From Prochlorococcus marinus XMU1406 (GTDB taxonomy: Bacteria > Cyanobacteriota > Cyanobacteriia > PCC-6307 > Cyanobiaceae), in the NCBI RefSeq assembly GCF_017696055.1, contig NZ_JAAORG010000001.1, forward strand, positions 124,001-188,000: 64,000 nt of DNA, in the 5' to 3' direction. The notes under the pieces are model-generated. The model worked only from the letters and a program-made list of their open reading frames with translations. It searched no databases and had not been told where the DNA came from. How positions within the stretch are numbered: position 1 is the first letter of the stretch; each line of letters starts with the position of its first letter. Positions 1 through 7,660 of this stretch are shown here, piece after piece. Both the position numbers and the translations under genes were made by a program.

Positions 1-575
1 AAACGTGCGCAACCAGTAATTGTTCCTCCTGTGCCTACTCCCGTAACTAATCCATCTAAATTGGAATTGGATTGGGCCCATATTTCTTGAGCCGTTGTTT
101 TTTCATGAATATCTGGATTAGCAAAGTTTTCAAATTGATTAAATTGATAGCTATTTGCAATGCTTGAAGACAACTCATTAGCTAAATCTAAAGCTCCTTT
201 CATTCCTTCTCTCCCAGGTGTTAGCTGTAATTCAGCTCCATATGCTCTCAACATTGCCCTTCTTTCAATACTCATAGTATCCGGCATAGTTAATATCAAT
301 TTATAGCCTTTTGCTGCAGCAACCATTGCTAATGCGATCCCAGTATTTCCACTTGTTGCTTCAATTAACGTTGTTTTATCCGGTGTAATCAATCCTTCTT
401 CTTCAGCTTTACATAACATTGAATAAGCGATGCGATCTTTAACGGACGCTGATGGATTGAAACTTTCTAGTTTTGCTATTATTTCAGGATAACAATTAAA
501 ATACTTTCTGATTCGATTTAATTTAACTAACGGGGTATTTCCAACTAGAGAAGTAATATCATTTGCGATTTCCAT
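1..575 (-). CDS. cysK: Cysteine synthase (O-acetylserine sulfhydrylase), 3' end missing
   Basis: Makes cysteine from O-acetylserine and sulfide with pyridoxal phosphate, in the cytoplasm. The gene runs off the left edge, so only the first 191 residues are visible. Seen: an N-terminal VGNTPLVKL motif, the PLP lysine in SVKDR (about residue 46), the substrate loop TSGNTG (about 74-79), and the start of the glycine-rich phosphate loop GVGTGGT near residue 180. The ATG at 573-575 is the only good start upstream of the conserved block. It is divergent from the UPF0367 gene. Family assignment is certain; cysK versus cysM is decided only by resemblance to the plant/cyanobacterial CysK type. Confidence 0.95.
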   Translation of the reverse strand, partial: MEIANDITSLVGNTPLVKLNRIRKYFNCYPEIIAKLESFNPSASVKDRIAYSMLCKAEEEGLITPDKTTLIEATSGNTGIALAMVAAAKGYKLILTMPDTMSIERRAMLRAYGAELQLTPGREGMKGALDLANELSSSIANSYQFNQFENFANPDIHEKTTAQEIWAQSNSNLDGLVTGVGTGGTITGCAR

Positions 576-729
576 GGAATGATTTTTTAAATTGCAAAAT
601 TAAATCTCCTTTTTCCATAATAATTGTATTTAAAGATCTTTTATATAATTTTCTCAAAAGAATTTAATTTATAATAACTTTTTTTGTAAAAATATTTATA
701 ATTATGAAAAGTTGTATTTTATAAAGATT

Positions 730-1002
730 ATGTTTTCGCTGGAACTAAGTATGAAATATTCACCTTTTCCACTTTCAATTCAGAAGAAAGAATTTGATGA
801 TGTTAAACGAATTTATGATGAAATAAAAAATTCTATGAATGAAACTTTAGAATCCACAAACTTGATTGAACTAAGGTGTGACAAAGTACAAAATAAATTA
901 ATTGCTGTCAGAGCTAAAGAAATCATTTCTGTTCAGATATATGAAAAATCATCTGTCGCAGGAGGAGCTAAAAGACCAGGATTTTCTCTCAACATAGATT
1001 GA
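730..1002 (+). CDS. UPF0367 family conserved cyanobacterial protein
   Basis: A 90-residue protein of unknown function that I recognise as the cyanobacterial UPF0367 family by its N-terminal hydrophobic strand, the central ELRCDKVQNKLIAVRAKEI region and the family-ending GGAKRPGFSLNID. No membrane segment or signal peptide. An open frame extends up to a TTG at 712, but the ATG at 730 fits the family's usual N-terminus (MFSLEL...). It ends within the first codons of the downstream ABC ATPase frame, so the two are probably co-transcribed. The function cannot be told from sequence. Confidence 0.8.
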   Translation: MFSLELSMKYSPFPLSIQKKEFDDVKRIYDEIKNSMNETLESTNLIELRCDKVQNKLIAVRAKEIISVQIYEKSSVAGGAKRPGFSLNID

Positions 1003-1010
1003 TAGAATTA

Positions 1011-1685
1011 ATGCCAGATGTTCTTGAAAATGAAATACCTCATATTTATTTCAAAGATGTCACTTTTTCATATCCTGGGAAAAAAGAAAATTTAATTCTT
1101 AAATGTAATTTCTCTATAGAAAAACCTGGATTTTGGATGGTAGTCGGTAAAAACGGGAGTGGAAAAAGTACCCTTTTAAAATTAATTAATGGAATAATTA
1201 ACCCCATCAATGGAGTCATACAATCTAATGCAAATATAGGGATGGTATTTCAAAACCCTGATCATCAAATATTGATGCCAAATTGCAGGAGCGAACTTCT
1301 CATCAATATTAACCAAAATATAAGTGATTATGAAATTAATAAAAAAATTGAATATGTTCTTGCTCAGGTGGGATTGAATGGTTTTGAAAAAAGGCCAGTT
1401 CACACCTTAAGCGGTGGTCAAAAACAACGCTTAAGTATTGCTTGCGTTCTTATTAGTAATAGTAATTTTATTCTTCTAGATGAGCCTACAGCGTTACTTG
1501 ATCAAACCAGCCAATTAAGAGTTTTAAAAACTGTTAAAGATCTTACAAGTGACCATAAGAGACCTTTATCCGCTTTATGGATTACTCATCGTTATGAAGA
1601 ATTAACTTACGCTGATTCAGTAGCAGAACTGAAAAATGGTTTTTTATCTAGCTGGCAAGAACCATCAAAATTTCAATATAATTAG
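1011..1685 (+). CDS. ABC transporter ATP-binding protein (EcfA/CbiO-like)
   Basis: Nucleotide-binding subunit of an ABC transporter, 224 residues. Seen: Walker A GKNGSGKST (about 46-54), Q-loop VFQNPDHQI (79-87), signature LSGGQ (133-137), Walker B ILLDEP (154-159) and the switch histidine in ITHR (about 190). The FQNPDHQ Q-loop and the overall order resemble energy-coupling-factor / cobalt-type ATPases (EcfA/CbiO). No permease or binding protein lies next to it, so the substrate is unknown. An in-frame TTG at 999 would overlap the UPF0367 gene by 4 nt; the ATG at 1011 was chosen as the stronger start codon, but either is possible. Confidence 0.85.
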   Translation: MPDVLENEIPHIYFKDVTFSYPGKKENLILKCNFSIEKPGFWMVVGKNGSGKSTLLKLINGIINPINGVIQSNANIGMVFQNPDHQILMPNCRSELLININQNISDYEINKKIEYVLAQVGLNGFEKRPVHTLSGGQKQRLSIACVLISNSNFILLDEPTALLDQTSQLRVLKTVKDLTSDHKRPLSALWITHRYEELTYADSVAELKNGFLSSWQEPSKFQYN

Positions 1686-1734
1686 ATATTTTACTTGTCA
1701 TAAGGCACTTTAAAGAGTTAAATTCATTTTATAT

Positions 1735-1806
<72 letters not shown>

Positions 1807-1831
1807 TTTTAAAGTCAAGAAAAGTCATGCT

Positions 1832-1857
1832 AAGTCACCTATTCGGTGACTTTTTTT
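1832..1857 (+). terminator. Rho-independent terminator after tRNA-Asn
   Basis: An 8-bp stem AAGTCACC / GGTGACTT with a TATTC-like loop is followed by a run of seven T (1851-1857, the first two shared with the stem). It sits 26 nt past the tRNA and would end its transcript. Confidence 0.85.
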
Positions 1858-1890
1858 GCCTATAACTACCTTCTCAGTGAAAAATGTCTA

Positions 1891-1969
1891 GACGAATAAT
1901 GACACTATAGTGCAATTTTATTCGTCCAGTATTCGTCTTTTTATTCGTCTTTTAGTAAAAATATTCGTC
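1891..1969. repeat. ATTCGTC short-repeat cluster, left end of mini-element
   Basis: ATTCGTC occurs at 1920-1926, 1931-1937, 1943-1949 and 1963-1969 on the plus strand and inverted (GACGAAT) at 1891-1897. Start-to-start steps of the direct copies are 11, 12 and 20, close to one or two helical turns. Two copies continue as ATTCGTCCAG. A perfect 10-bp palindrome CACTATAGTG (1903-1912) lies between the inverted and direct copies. The pattern suggests cooperative binding of a protein to one face of DNA, for example a recombinase arm domain or directionality factor. Which protein binds is unknown. Confidence 0.6.
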
Positions 1970-2012
1970 CAGATTTTTAGTCACTTTTACTGCTATTTTC
2001 ACGTTTTTATCC

Positions 2013-2195
2013 TCAGTCGCAATAAATTAAACAATTCTGATTAGTCGGATGTTTTCTACATTCCTTATCCCAAAAGTTTTGAAACTCAGGATTACATTTT
2101 TCTAGTTCTTGTGGAGTCTCATTCAAGTTTAACCCTGCATAATTAAATGCAGTTAGGTATCTTGGAAGGACATTGAATTGATTGAATAGTTTCAT
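2013..2195 (-). CDS. Small protein with CP12-like C-terminal tail
   Basis: Sixty residues, no membrane segment. Not recognised as a named family over its full length, but the C-terminus has Cys46, Pro50, Cys55, Tyr58 and Asp60. That spacing (C-x3-P-x4-C-x2-Y-x-D) equals the GAPDH-binding tail of CP12, which in Prochlorococcus reads roughly CDANPDAPECLVYDD. The N-terminal CP12 helices are missing. The start is supported by a perfect AGGAGG four bases upstream of the ATG (minus strand, 2200-2205), rare for random ORFs here. It lies inside the putative mini-element and may be its cargo. A role in sequestering a Calvin-cycle enzyme is a guess from the tail alone. Confidence 0.6.
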   Translation of the reverse strand: MKLFNQFNVLPRYLTAFNYAGLNLNETPQELEKCNPEFQNFWDKECRKHPTNQNCLIYCD

Positions 2196-2199
2196 AAGA

Positions 2200-2205
2200 C
2201 CTCCT
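2200..2205 (-). promoter_or_regulatory. Strong Shine-Dalgarno for the CP12-tail ORF
   Basis: AGGAGG followed by the four-base spacer TCTT and then the ATG. Most neighbouring core genes lack such a perfect site, so it argues the short ORF is truly translated. A second AGGAGG lies about 25 nt further upstream. Confidence 0.6.
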
Positions 2206-2356
2206 AGATCTATATCTATATTGTCCTCCTATTAACTTGAAATTCATAGAGTATTATTACCCGAGTAGAAGTGCTTTGAGGTATCATCAAGAATTTCCAT
2301 AAAAAATAAACTATCATTTATAAAATTAATTAAAAGAAAATAATCCTTGATATTTA

Positions 2357-2674
2357 ATGTTGAGACTTCTTCCTCTACCAATTTTTATTTGCATTTATCT
2401 ATTTTCTTGGTGGAGATGTAAAAAAAATATTATCGCTAGTGATAAGCAACTAAAACCATGCATTGATTGGGCATATGTAAAAAATTTACCTCTCCCACCA
2501 AAACCTTCATTTATCGAGTTTTATATTGTTTATGTTTCTTCTTTTTTTAAATTCCCCTTTGGGATAATTGTTCAACAACTACCTTTCTCAAAGAAAGTAA
2601 GATATTACGAAAGAGAAATGAAATTAATATTTGATAAATGGAATTTAGAAAAAATTAAAAAAATAAAAAACTAA
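2357..2674 (+). CDS. Hypothetical protein with N-terminal membrane segment
   Basis: An ORF of 105 residues inside the mini-element. Residues 1-18 form a hydrophobic stretch (LRLLPLPIFICIYLF), a second hydrophobic stretch lies near 52-75, and the C-terminus is Lys-rich. No family recognised. There is no clear ribosome binding site, and base composition does not distinguish it from spacer DNA, so it could be a chance ORF or a fragment. It ends 3 nt before the right-hand ATTCGTC repeats. Confidence 0.4.
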   Translation: MLRLLPLPIFICIYLFSWWRCKKNIIASDKQLKPCIDWAYVKNLPLPPKPSFIEFYIVYVSSFFKFPFGIIVQQLPFSKKVRYYEREMKLIFDKWNLEKIKKIKN

Positions 2675-2677
2675 TTT

Positions 2678-2696
2678 ATTCGTCAAAATATTCGTC
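2678..2696 (+). repeat. ATTCGTC repeats, right end of mini-element
   Basis: Two copies of ATTCGTC at 2678-2684 and 2690-2696, 12 bp apart, in the same orientation as the main left-end group. A perfect palindrome TGTCATGACA (2720-2729) lies between these and the direct repeat at 2769. Matching repeats at both ends of a bounded segment are what makes the segment look like one element. Confidence 0.6.
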
Positions 2697-2768
2697 CATT
2701 TTCTAATTTCTCTCTTATATGTCATGACAAATCGCGTAATATCAAGACTTATTTTGTTAAACTCACTA

Positions 2769-2779
2769 CCGCCCGGGGA
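2769..2779 (+). repeat. Direct repeat, copy 2: putative att core remnant
   Basis: CCGCCCGGGGA, identical to tRNA-Asn positions 1795-1805. The surrounding bases do not form a tRNA, so it is the displaced end of the attachment site. A 12-bp perfect palindrome GTCTTATAAGAC follows at 2791-2802. Confidence 0.7.
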
Positions 2780-2804
2780 ATTCAATATAAGTCTTATAAG
2801 ACAG

Positions 2805-2830
2805 AAAAAGACCCAGTAAGGGTCTTTTTT
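2805..2830 (+). terminator. Rho-independent terminator
   Basis: Stem AAAAAGACCC / GGGTCTTTTT with loop AGTAA, ending in a T run. No gene is directly upstream on the plus strand except the ORF ending at 2674. It may be the terminator that belonged to the tRNA before the mini-element inserted. Confidence 0.7.
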
Positions 2831-3078
2831 AGTGTTTTTTTATTAAAAAATTTCTATTTTTGAAAATGGTGGGGAAATGGTGGCGAAGTAATTTATAAAT
2901 GGTGGGAATATGGCAGTGAAATTTACCTCTTTCTTCGATTTTCTAGGTTTACTTGAAATAAGGGGAGTAAGGCAATAGCAACTAAAAGTTCGCATTAGGA
3001 GAGCGATTTTAAAAAATTAACTATCACTAGAAAATTCTAAGGTTAATTCATCGAATCGAAAAATACACATCAAAAATA
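2831..3078. repeat. Gene-free stretch with phased AATGGTGG repeats
   Basis: AATGGTGG occurs at 2865-2872, 2876-2883 and 2898-2905, with steps of 11 and 22 bp, so all three sit on one face of the helix. Translation in one frame gives a short Trp/Gly-rich string that soon hits stops, so I do not call it coding. The rest, to 3078, shows no gene. The repeats may be arm-type or regulator sites of a second, older element. Confidence 0.45.
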
Positions 3079-4728
3079 CTATTCATCTAATAGTTTCTTA
3101 TATTTCTTATTTTTTATAATTATTTTTATTGCAGGATTTAGCATCTTTTTGTAATTTTTCCATCCCTTTTTTGACCTTGAGTTAATTGGGGAACGCACTT
3201 CTACACTGCTAGCAGTCAGAACGGATCTTTCGCTTAAATGATGTGATAAATATGATTTGTTCCACTTCCAACCTAACCAATTGATTAGAGATTCTACTTC
3301 TTTGGTAGGGTTTTCTACCAACAAATCATAGTTTAAATCGTATATTTTACTCCTGAATTCCTTCTTATAATTATCCATTATCTCCTCTTGGTTATTGTAA
3401 ATCAATGCACAATCAATGATTGAAGATGAATAATTAATTCCAGATTTAAAATTTGCTCTAAACATGGATAAAATATTATCTAGAGGATTGCGGAAACAAT
3501 GTATGATTTTTGCATTTGGAATTTCATTTGCAATTATTCCAGCATATTTGTAATTTCCTAAATTTTTATTTGTAGTAATAATGTTTATATACCCCAACCC
3601 ATTAAGCTTTTTTAAATAAATCTCATTTAATGGCAACCCTTCAATATTTTTTTTGTAATTTTTAAATGATTCTTCAAGAATATTAACCTCTCCTAATGGA
3701 GTAACTTTAGGATTCATACTCAAGATATTCTCTATTAGAGTTGAACCACTTCTTGGCATACCCACAATAAAAATACATTCAGGGGATTTTGCTGAAGATT
3801 TTCTATTTATTTTTTTTTTGTTGCACTCTAATAATAGTTTTTTTGATTTTTTATAAAGAATCTCTCTATTTGAGGGTTGAATTTTTAGTTTCAATTCATT
3901 TGCTGAAATGAGAAATTTAGAACTTTCTTCATAGTTTTTTTCTTTGTGACATATATTTGCTCTAGCGAAATAAATATCCACTAAATCACTTCTTGATTGA
4001 TTTTTTAAAATATCTTTCGAGAATAGATATTTTTTCCAATTATTGTCATCAGAATAATTCAGGGATGAAAGAGAAAAATATGCTTTTGCATAATCCGGCT
4101 TGATTTCAATCGCTTTGAGAAAAGATATTTCTGCTTCTTTTAATTTTCCAAGATTGGTAAATACTATGCCAAGACTATATTGTGCATTATAAAAATCTGG
4201 TTTTATTTCAATCGCTTTGAGAAAAGATATTTTTGAATCTTCTAACTTCCCAAGTTTGTTTAGTATAATCCCTAGATTGTAGTGAGCAGGAGCAAAATCG
4301 TTTTTTAGATTTATCGCTTTTCTTGTTGATATTTCTGCTTCTTTTAATTTCCCAAGTTCTTTGAGAATCCCACCTAAATTTGCATGGGTTTCAAATGAAT
4401 TAGGATTTAATACGATTGTTTTACGAGCAAATATTTCTGCTTTTGAAAATTTTTGAAGTTTTAGCAAAATATTAATAATGTAAAAGTAAGCATTCAAAAA
4501 ATCTGGTTTGATTTCTATAGTTTTGAGAAAACATTTTTCTGCTTGGACTAATTGACCTCCGTTAAATAGAATTAATCCATAATTAAAGTAAAGAAAAGGG
4601 TTAATAAAACCAATTTTTATAAGAGATTGATAAATTTTTGATGCTTCTGAAATATTACCCTTCTTTTGAAAATTGATTGCTTTAATAAATATTTCTTTGT
4701 TGGTGTGCACTATTTTCTTATCAATCAT
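3079..4728 (-). CDS. TPR-repeat sulfotransferase
   Basis: A 549-residue protein. Residues about 10-275 are tandem 34-residue tetratricopeptide repeats, including near-identical FLKAIEIKPDF/Y units. From about 315 on is a sulfotransferase domain with the PAPS phosphate loop GMPRSGST (323-330) and the second phosphate-binding stretch FRNPLDNILSMFR. Such fusions, common in marine picocyanobacterial islands, would transfer sulfate from PAPS to an unknown acceptor (glycan, lipid or peptide). The TPR DNA shows recent internal duplication: 102 bp apart, 4103 and 4205 start almost the same 27 bases. It lies in the accessory region and is probably acquired. Acceptor unknown. Confidence 0.85.
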   Translation of the reverse strand: MIDKKIVHTNKEIFIKAINFQKKGNISEASKIYQSLIKIGFINPFLYFNYGLILFNGGQLVQAEKCFLKTIEIKPDFLNAYFYIINILLKLQKFSKAEIFARKTIVLNPNSFETHANLGGILKELGKLKEAEISTRKAINLKNDFAPAHYNLGIILNKLGKLEDSKISFLKAIEIKPDFYNAQYSLGIVFTNLGKLKEAEISFLKAIEIKPDYAKAYFSLSSLNYSDDNNWKKYLFSKDILKNQSRSDLVDIYFARANICHKEKNYEESSKFLISANELKLKIQPSNREILYKKSKKLLLECNKKKINRKSSAKSPECIFIVGMPRSGSTLIENILSMNPKVTPLGEVNILEESFKNYKKNIEGLPLNEIYLKKLNGLGYINIITTNKNLGNYKYAGIIANEIPNAKIIHCFRNPLDNILSMFRANFKSGINYSSSIIDCALIYNNQEEIMDNYKKEFRSKIYDLNYDLLVENPTKEVESLINWLGWKWNKSYLSHHLSERSVLTASSVEVRSPINSRSKKGWKNYKKMLNPAIKIIIKNKKYKKLLDE

Positions 4729-4773
4729 ATTTACTGCACAAAAATTGTATTTCTAATTTATCAGAAAAATTTA

Positions 4774-4947
4774 CTAATTATTCCTTTGATTCTCTATCCA
4801 TTTATCAATTTAATACTTCATAAAAACCATTCTTCTGGGTGATATTTTAACTTTTGGAGGAAATTTTCCTCTTTTGATTAGGCGATTAATTGTTGATACT
4901 GAAATTCAAAGAAGTTATGATAGTTCTTTTACTATTAATCTAGTTAT
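4774..4947 (-). pseudogene. Decayed AlpA-family (MerR-like/excisionase-type) regulator
   Basis: Reading the minus strand in one unbroken frame gives a 57-residue winged-helix protein of AlpA type with VKELS, ISVSTINRLIKRG, KFPPKVKISPRR and IDKWIENQRNN, interrupted by exactly three stop codons: TAA (4915-4917), TGA (4906-4908) and TAA (4810-4812). Each stands where the family has Gln, Gly and Glu (LSqLLgIS and KYeIDKW), one substitution away from CAA, GGA and GAA. The start is ATA, perhaps a mutated ATG. There is no frameshift. AlpA proteins control excision or expression of integrated elements, so this is a remnant of a mobile element. Found by reading; it is too broken to appear as an ORF. 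Confidence 0.75.
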
Positions 4948-5148
4948 TTTATAACAAATTACTAAATAAGGGTTATTTGTTGAAAATTAGTTTTCATAGA
5001 TATTTGTATTCTAATATCTGTTGTAGAAATATTGTTCTTGGCTGTATTTTTTCTTTTAAAATCTATAAATTCTTTAATTGATTTTTAAGTTTTATCTAGT
5101 CAAGGTAAAACTTTTTTGTATTGTATAAATTATACATATTAGGAAATT

Positions 5149-5508
5149 CTAATCAGCCCACATATCCGTTTTCTCTTGATCTGAGTTATTTCTCTTAAGT
5201 AATTCTATTCTTTGTTTCTGAGAATCTATTTCTGTTTCAAGAACTTTTTTCTCGTCAATGTATTTTGCTTGTATTTCTAGGATAACTATCTCAAATTGCT
5301 CTCCAAAAAAATCTGATATTTCACTCCAAGCTTCTATTTCTTCTTCTTTGTCGATAGTATCGTTTATCTGATGAGAAATAATTTCTAGTACATATTGTTT
5401 AAGATCTTGATGACTCATCGATTCAACTTTTTTTTGAATATATAATTCTTTAAGTTTTTCTAGTTGTTTTTTTGATAAATCAGAATAGATAATTGACTTC
5501 TTTTTCAT
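5149..5508 (-). CDS. Hypothetical coiled-coil-like protein
   Basis: A 119-residue acidic protein with no family I recognise. It is rich in Lys, Glu and Ile. Residues 10-60 contain MSHQDLKQYVLEIISHQI, similar in style to small island proteins of Prochlorococcus, and residues 75-110 look like a helix or coiled coil. No signal peptide or membrane segment and no clear Shine-Dalgarno. It sits at the far end of the accessory stretch. Probably a real gene from its length in this frame, but function unknown. Confidence 0.6.
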   Translation of the reverse strand: MKKKSIIYSDLSKKQLEKLKELYIQKKVESMSHQDLKQYVLEIISHQINDTIDKEEEIEAWSEISDFFGEQFEIVILEIQAKYIDEKKVLETEIDSQKQRIELLKRNNSDQEKTDMWAD

Positions 5509-5912
5509 AGATATTTAAATTTTTTTTAATATAGACAAAATTATTACTATAACCACTCAGAATAAATTAAAAATTTAAATTCAGTTAAATCCTCTTTGAA
5601 AACTGAGAATCACTATTTAATTTTATTTTCAGATACCTTTGCCTATGGCAATTTGAATTCGATATTTTTTCAAAAAAAATCAATATCTTTTCTAATTTTC
5701 CTTTGATTGTTAAGAAAAAGTAAATAGAATCGAAAGAAATTGTAAAATTTAAACTTTTTTAAAAATTTGCAATTTCTCTCTAATACCTTGTCATCATTAA
5801 GTTAATTCATAAATTGAATTGATAAAAATGTTTACACTAATCCAGCAATCTTAATAAATTCTTGAGAGAATCTTATTACTAAAACTTTATTTTAATTTAA
5901 TAGTCAATCAAT
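5509..5912. other. Long AT-rich intergenic region upstream of rpaA
   Basis: About 400 bp without an ORF, unusual in this compact genome. It separates the hypothetical gene at 5508 (minus) from rpaA (plus) and so must hold both promoters. I see no tRNA, terminator-like hairpin or repeat. It may be the island edge or an rpaA leader. Confidence 0.5.
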
Positions 5913-6695
5913 ATGAAAATTTCAATCCTCTTGATAGAAGATGATCGTGATATGCGTGATTTAGTGGCTAGGCATTTAGAACATTCTGGTTTCGATGTAC
6001 AAAAAGCTGAAGATGGCATTAAAGGGCAGGCGTTAGCTCTTCAATACTCACCAGATTTAATACTTTTAGATTTGATGCTGCCAAGTGTTGACGGGTTAAC
6101 TTTATGCCAGCGACTTAGAAGAGATGAAAGAACATCAAATATTCCAATTCTAATGATAACTGCTTTAGGTGGCCTTAAAGATAAAGTGACTGGATTTAAT
6201 TCTGGAGCAGATGATTACATCACTAAACCATTCGATCTAGAAGAATTACATGTTCGCATAAAAGCATTACTAAGAAGAACCAATAGAGCACAATTGAATT
6301 CTAGTAACCAGCAAGAAATATTGAATTATGGACCTTTAACTCTTGTTCCGGAAAGATTTGAAGCTATATGGTTTAAATCTCCTGTTAGATTAACGCATCT
6401 TGAATTTGAATTGCTTCACTGTCTTTTGCAGAGACATGGTCAAACTGTATCGCCAGCATTAATTCTTAAAGAAGTTTGGGGATATGAACCTGACGATGAT
6501 ATTGAGACAATAAGAGTTCATATTAGGCACTTACGCACTAAATTAGAACCTGATCCACGTAAGCCTACATATATAAAAACTGTTTATGGTGCCGGATATT
6601 GTCTTGAGTTACCTATTGGTTCTCAAGTTGAAACTGCTAGGCAAGAGTTTATTCAAGCAAGAAATCCTGATTTAATAAATTCTGTACTAGATTAA
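5913..6695 (+). CDS. rpaA: Response regulator RpaA (OmpR class)
   Basis: Two-component transcription factor that in other cyanobacteria is the output regulator of the Kai clock through SasA and also affects phycobilisome/photosystem energy coupling. Seen: receiver domain with acidic pair Glu9-Asp10-Asp11, phospho-acceptor Asp53 (LLLDLMLP) and Lys105 (TKPF); winged-helix domain about 135-240 with the RpaA-specific [26 protein letters not shown] and [15 protein letters not shown] blocks. Length 260 is normal. The near-identity of the winged helix to freshwater RpaA makes this assignment firm. Its stop overlaps the convergent holB stop. Confidence 0.93.
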   Translation: MKISILLIEDDRDMRDLVARHLEHSGFDVQKAEDGIKGQALALQYSPDLILLDLMLPSVDGLTLCQRLRRDERTSNIPILMITALGGLKDKVTGFNSGADDYITKPFDLEELHVRIKALLRRTNRAQLNSSNQQEILNYGPLTLVPERFEAIWFKSPVRLTHLEFELLHCLLQRHGQTVSPALILKEVWGYEPDDDIETIRVHIRHLRTKLEPDPRKPTYIKTVYGAGYCLELPIGSQVETARQEFIQARNPDLINSVLD

Positions 6696-7660
6696 TCCAA
6701 TATATCTTCCATTGAAATTTTTAATAAAGTAATTTCCCAAGCCAACCTTGGTTGAATGTTTTTTCTTAAAAGATATTTTAAATTTTCAAGTTTTTTAACT
6801 AAACTAATATTTTTTGTCTTTCTCCACCAAATAGTTTGAATATAATTGGCTAAGCAAATCTGTTGATATATTTCTAATGTTTCAGATATTAATTTAGATC
6901 TTTCTAGAATTTCCAAACTATTTTTCATTGGAGAATCCAATTTACTTATAATTTCATCTGAAAAATCATTCAAAATTTCAATATTTTTTAATAATTTATT
7001 TGGGGATCCATTTGCAGAATTTATTAAATCATCCAATTTTAATTTTTTGTTAATATTTAATTTAGAAGTATCTAAATAATCTTTCAAAATAGACTTTATT
7101 TGTTTACTAGAAAAGGATCGAAATCTGACAATTTGACATCTTGAGATGATCGTATCTAAGAGAAGGTTTAATTTAGATGTTAATAAAATAAAAATGCCAT
7201 TACTAGGTTCTTCTAAGGTTTTTAAAAGGCAATTTGAGGCTGCTTCATTTAAAAGGTGTGCATCAATAATTAAAACAATTTTTTTTTCTGAGTTTATTGA
7301 TTTCTGACCAAGAAAAGTTTTGATATTACGTATTTGAGCAATCTTAATAATCTCAGATCCACTTTTTATTTTTTTTTCAAGATCGGAACTACTTGAACTT
7401 TTTGTGGCTAAAAGTGAATCAGGTTCGATAATTAGTAAATCAGGATGGTTATTGTTGGTAATTTTCTCTTCAATATTCTCTGAAGGTGTTAATTGTTTGA
7501 AAATCTCTTTTATAAATCGAAAAGCAGTTTGCTTTTTCCCCACTCCTTCAGCACCATAAAATATATAACCATTAGCAAATGATTTGTTTTTAATTATGCT
7601 GTTAAGGCAGATATTGACTTCTTCATCAAATAAAAAATTATTTTTTTTAACCTCAATCAT
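6692..7660 (-). CDS. holB: DNA polymerase III delta' subunit
   Basis: Clamp-loader subunit of the replicative polymerase. Seen: P-loop-like GAEGVGKK (36-43), the LLKTLEEPS block and the SRCQ sensor-1 motif of the clamp-loader AAA+ family. The Cys4 zinc module of E. coli delta' is not visible and only a Ser-rich insert lies in that area, as is usual for short cyanobacterial versions. Length 322. It overlaps the downstream-in-sequence tmk gene's end by 4 nt (ATG within the tmk stop), the common tmk-holB operon. Confidence 0.88.
   Translation of the reverse strand: MIEVKKNNFLFDEEVNICLNSIIKNKSFANGYIFYGAEGVGKKQTAFRFIKEIFKQLTPSENIEEKITNNNHPDLLIIEPDSLLATKSSSSSDLEKKIKSGSEIIKIAQIRNIKTFLGQKSINSEKKIVLIIDAHLLNEAASNCLLKTLEEPSNGIFILLTSKLNLLLDTIISRCQIVRFRSFSSKQIKSILKDYLDTSKLNINKKLKLDDLINSANGSPNKLLKNIEILNDFSDEIISKLDSPMKNSLEILERSKLISETLEIYQQICLANYIQTIWWRKTKNISLVKKLENLKYLLRKNIQPRLAWEITLLKISMEDILD

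Larger units (their letters stand above)
1807..2779. mobile_element. Putative non-autonomous integrated mini-element at tRNA-Asn (about 0.97 kb)
   Basis: Bounded by the tRNA-Asn 3' end and the 11-bp copy at 2769-2779. Just inside the left end lie one inverted and four direct copies of ATTCGTC (1891-1969); just inside the right end lie two more (2678-2696). Between them are two ORFs (2013-2195 minus, 2357-2674 plus). No integrase, excisionase or replication gene is present, so it would have to be moved in trans. The layout (tRNA core, short repeats arranged near both ends like arm-type recombinase sites, tiny cargo) fits a satellite of the tRNA-targeting elements (tycheposons) described in Prochlorococcus. 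The element as such is an inference from repeats; mobility is not shown. Confidence 0.5.

Noticed and set aside
1891-2696. ATTCGTC repeats as a CRISPR array
   Set aside because: Seven-base repeats with 4-13 base gaps, no long repeat-spacer pattern and no cas genes.
2864-2965. Coding remnant in the AATGGTGG stretch
   Set aside because: A Trp/Gly-rich reading is open for about 30 codons but meets stops and matches no family I know.
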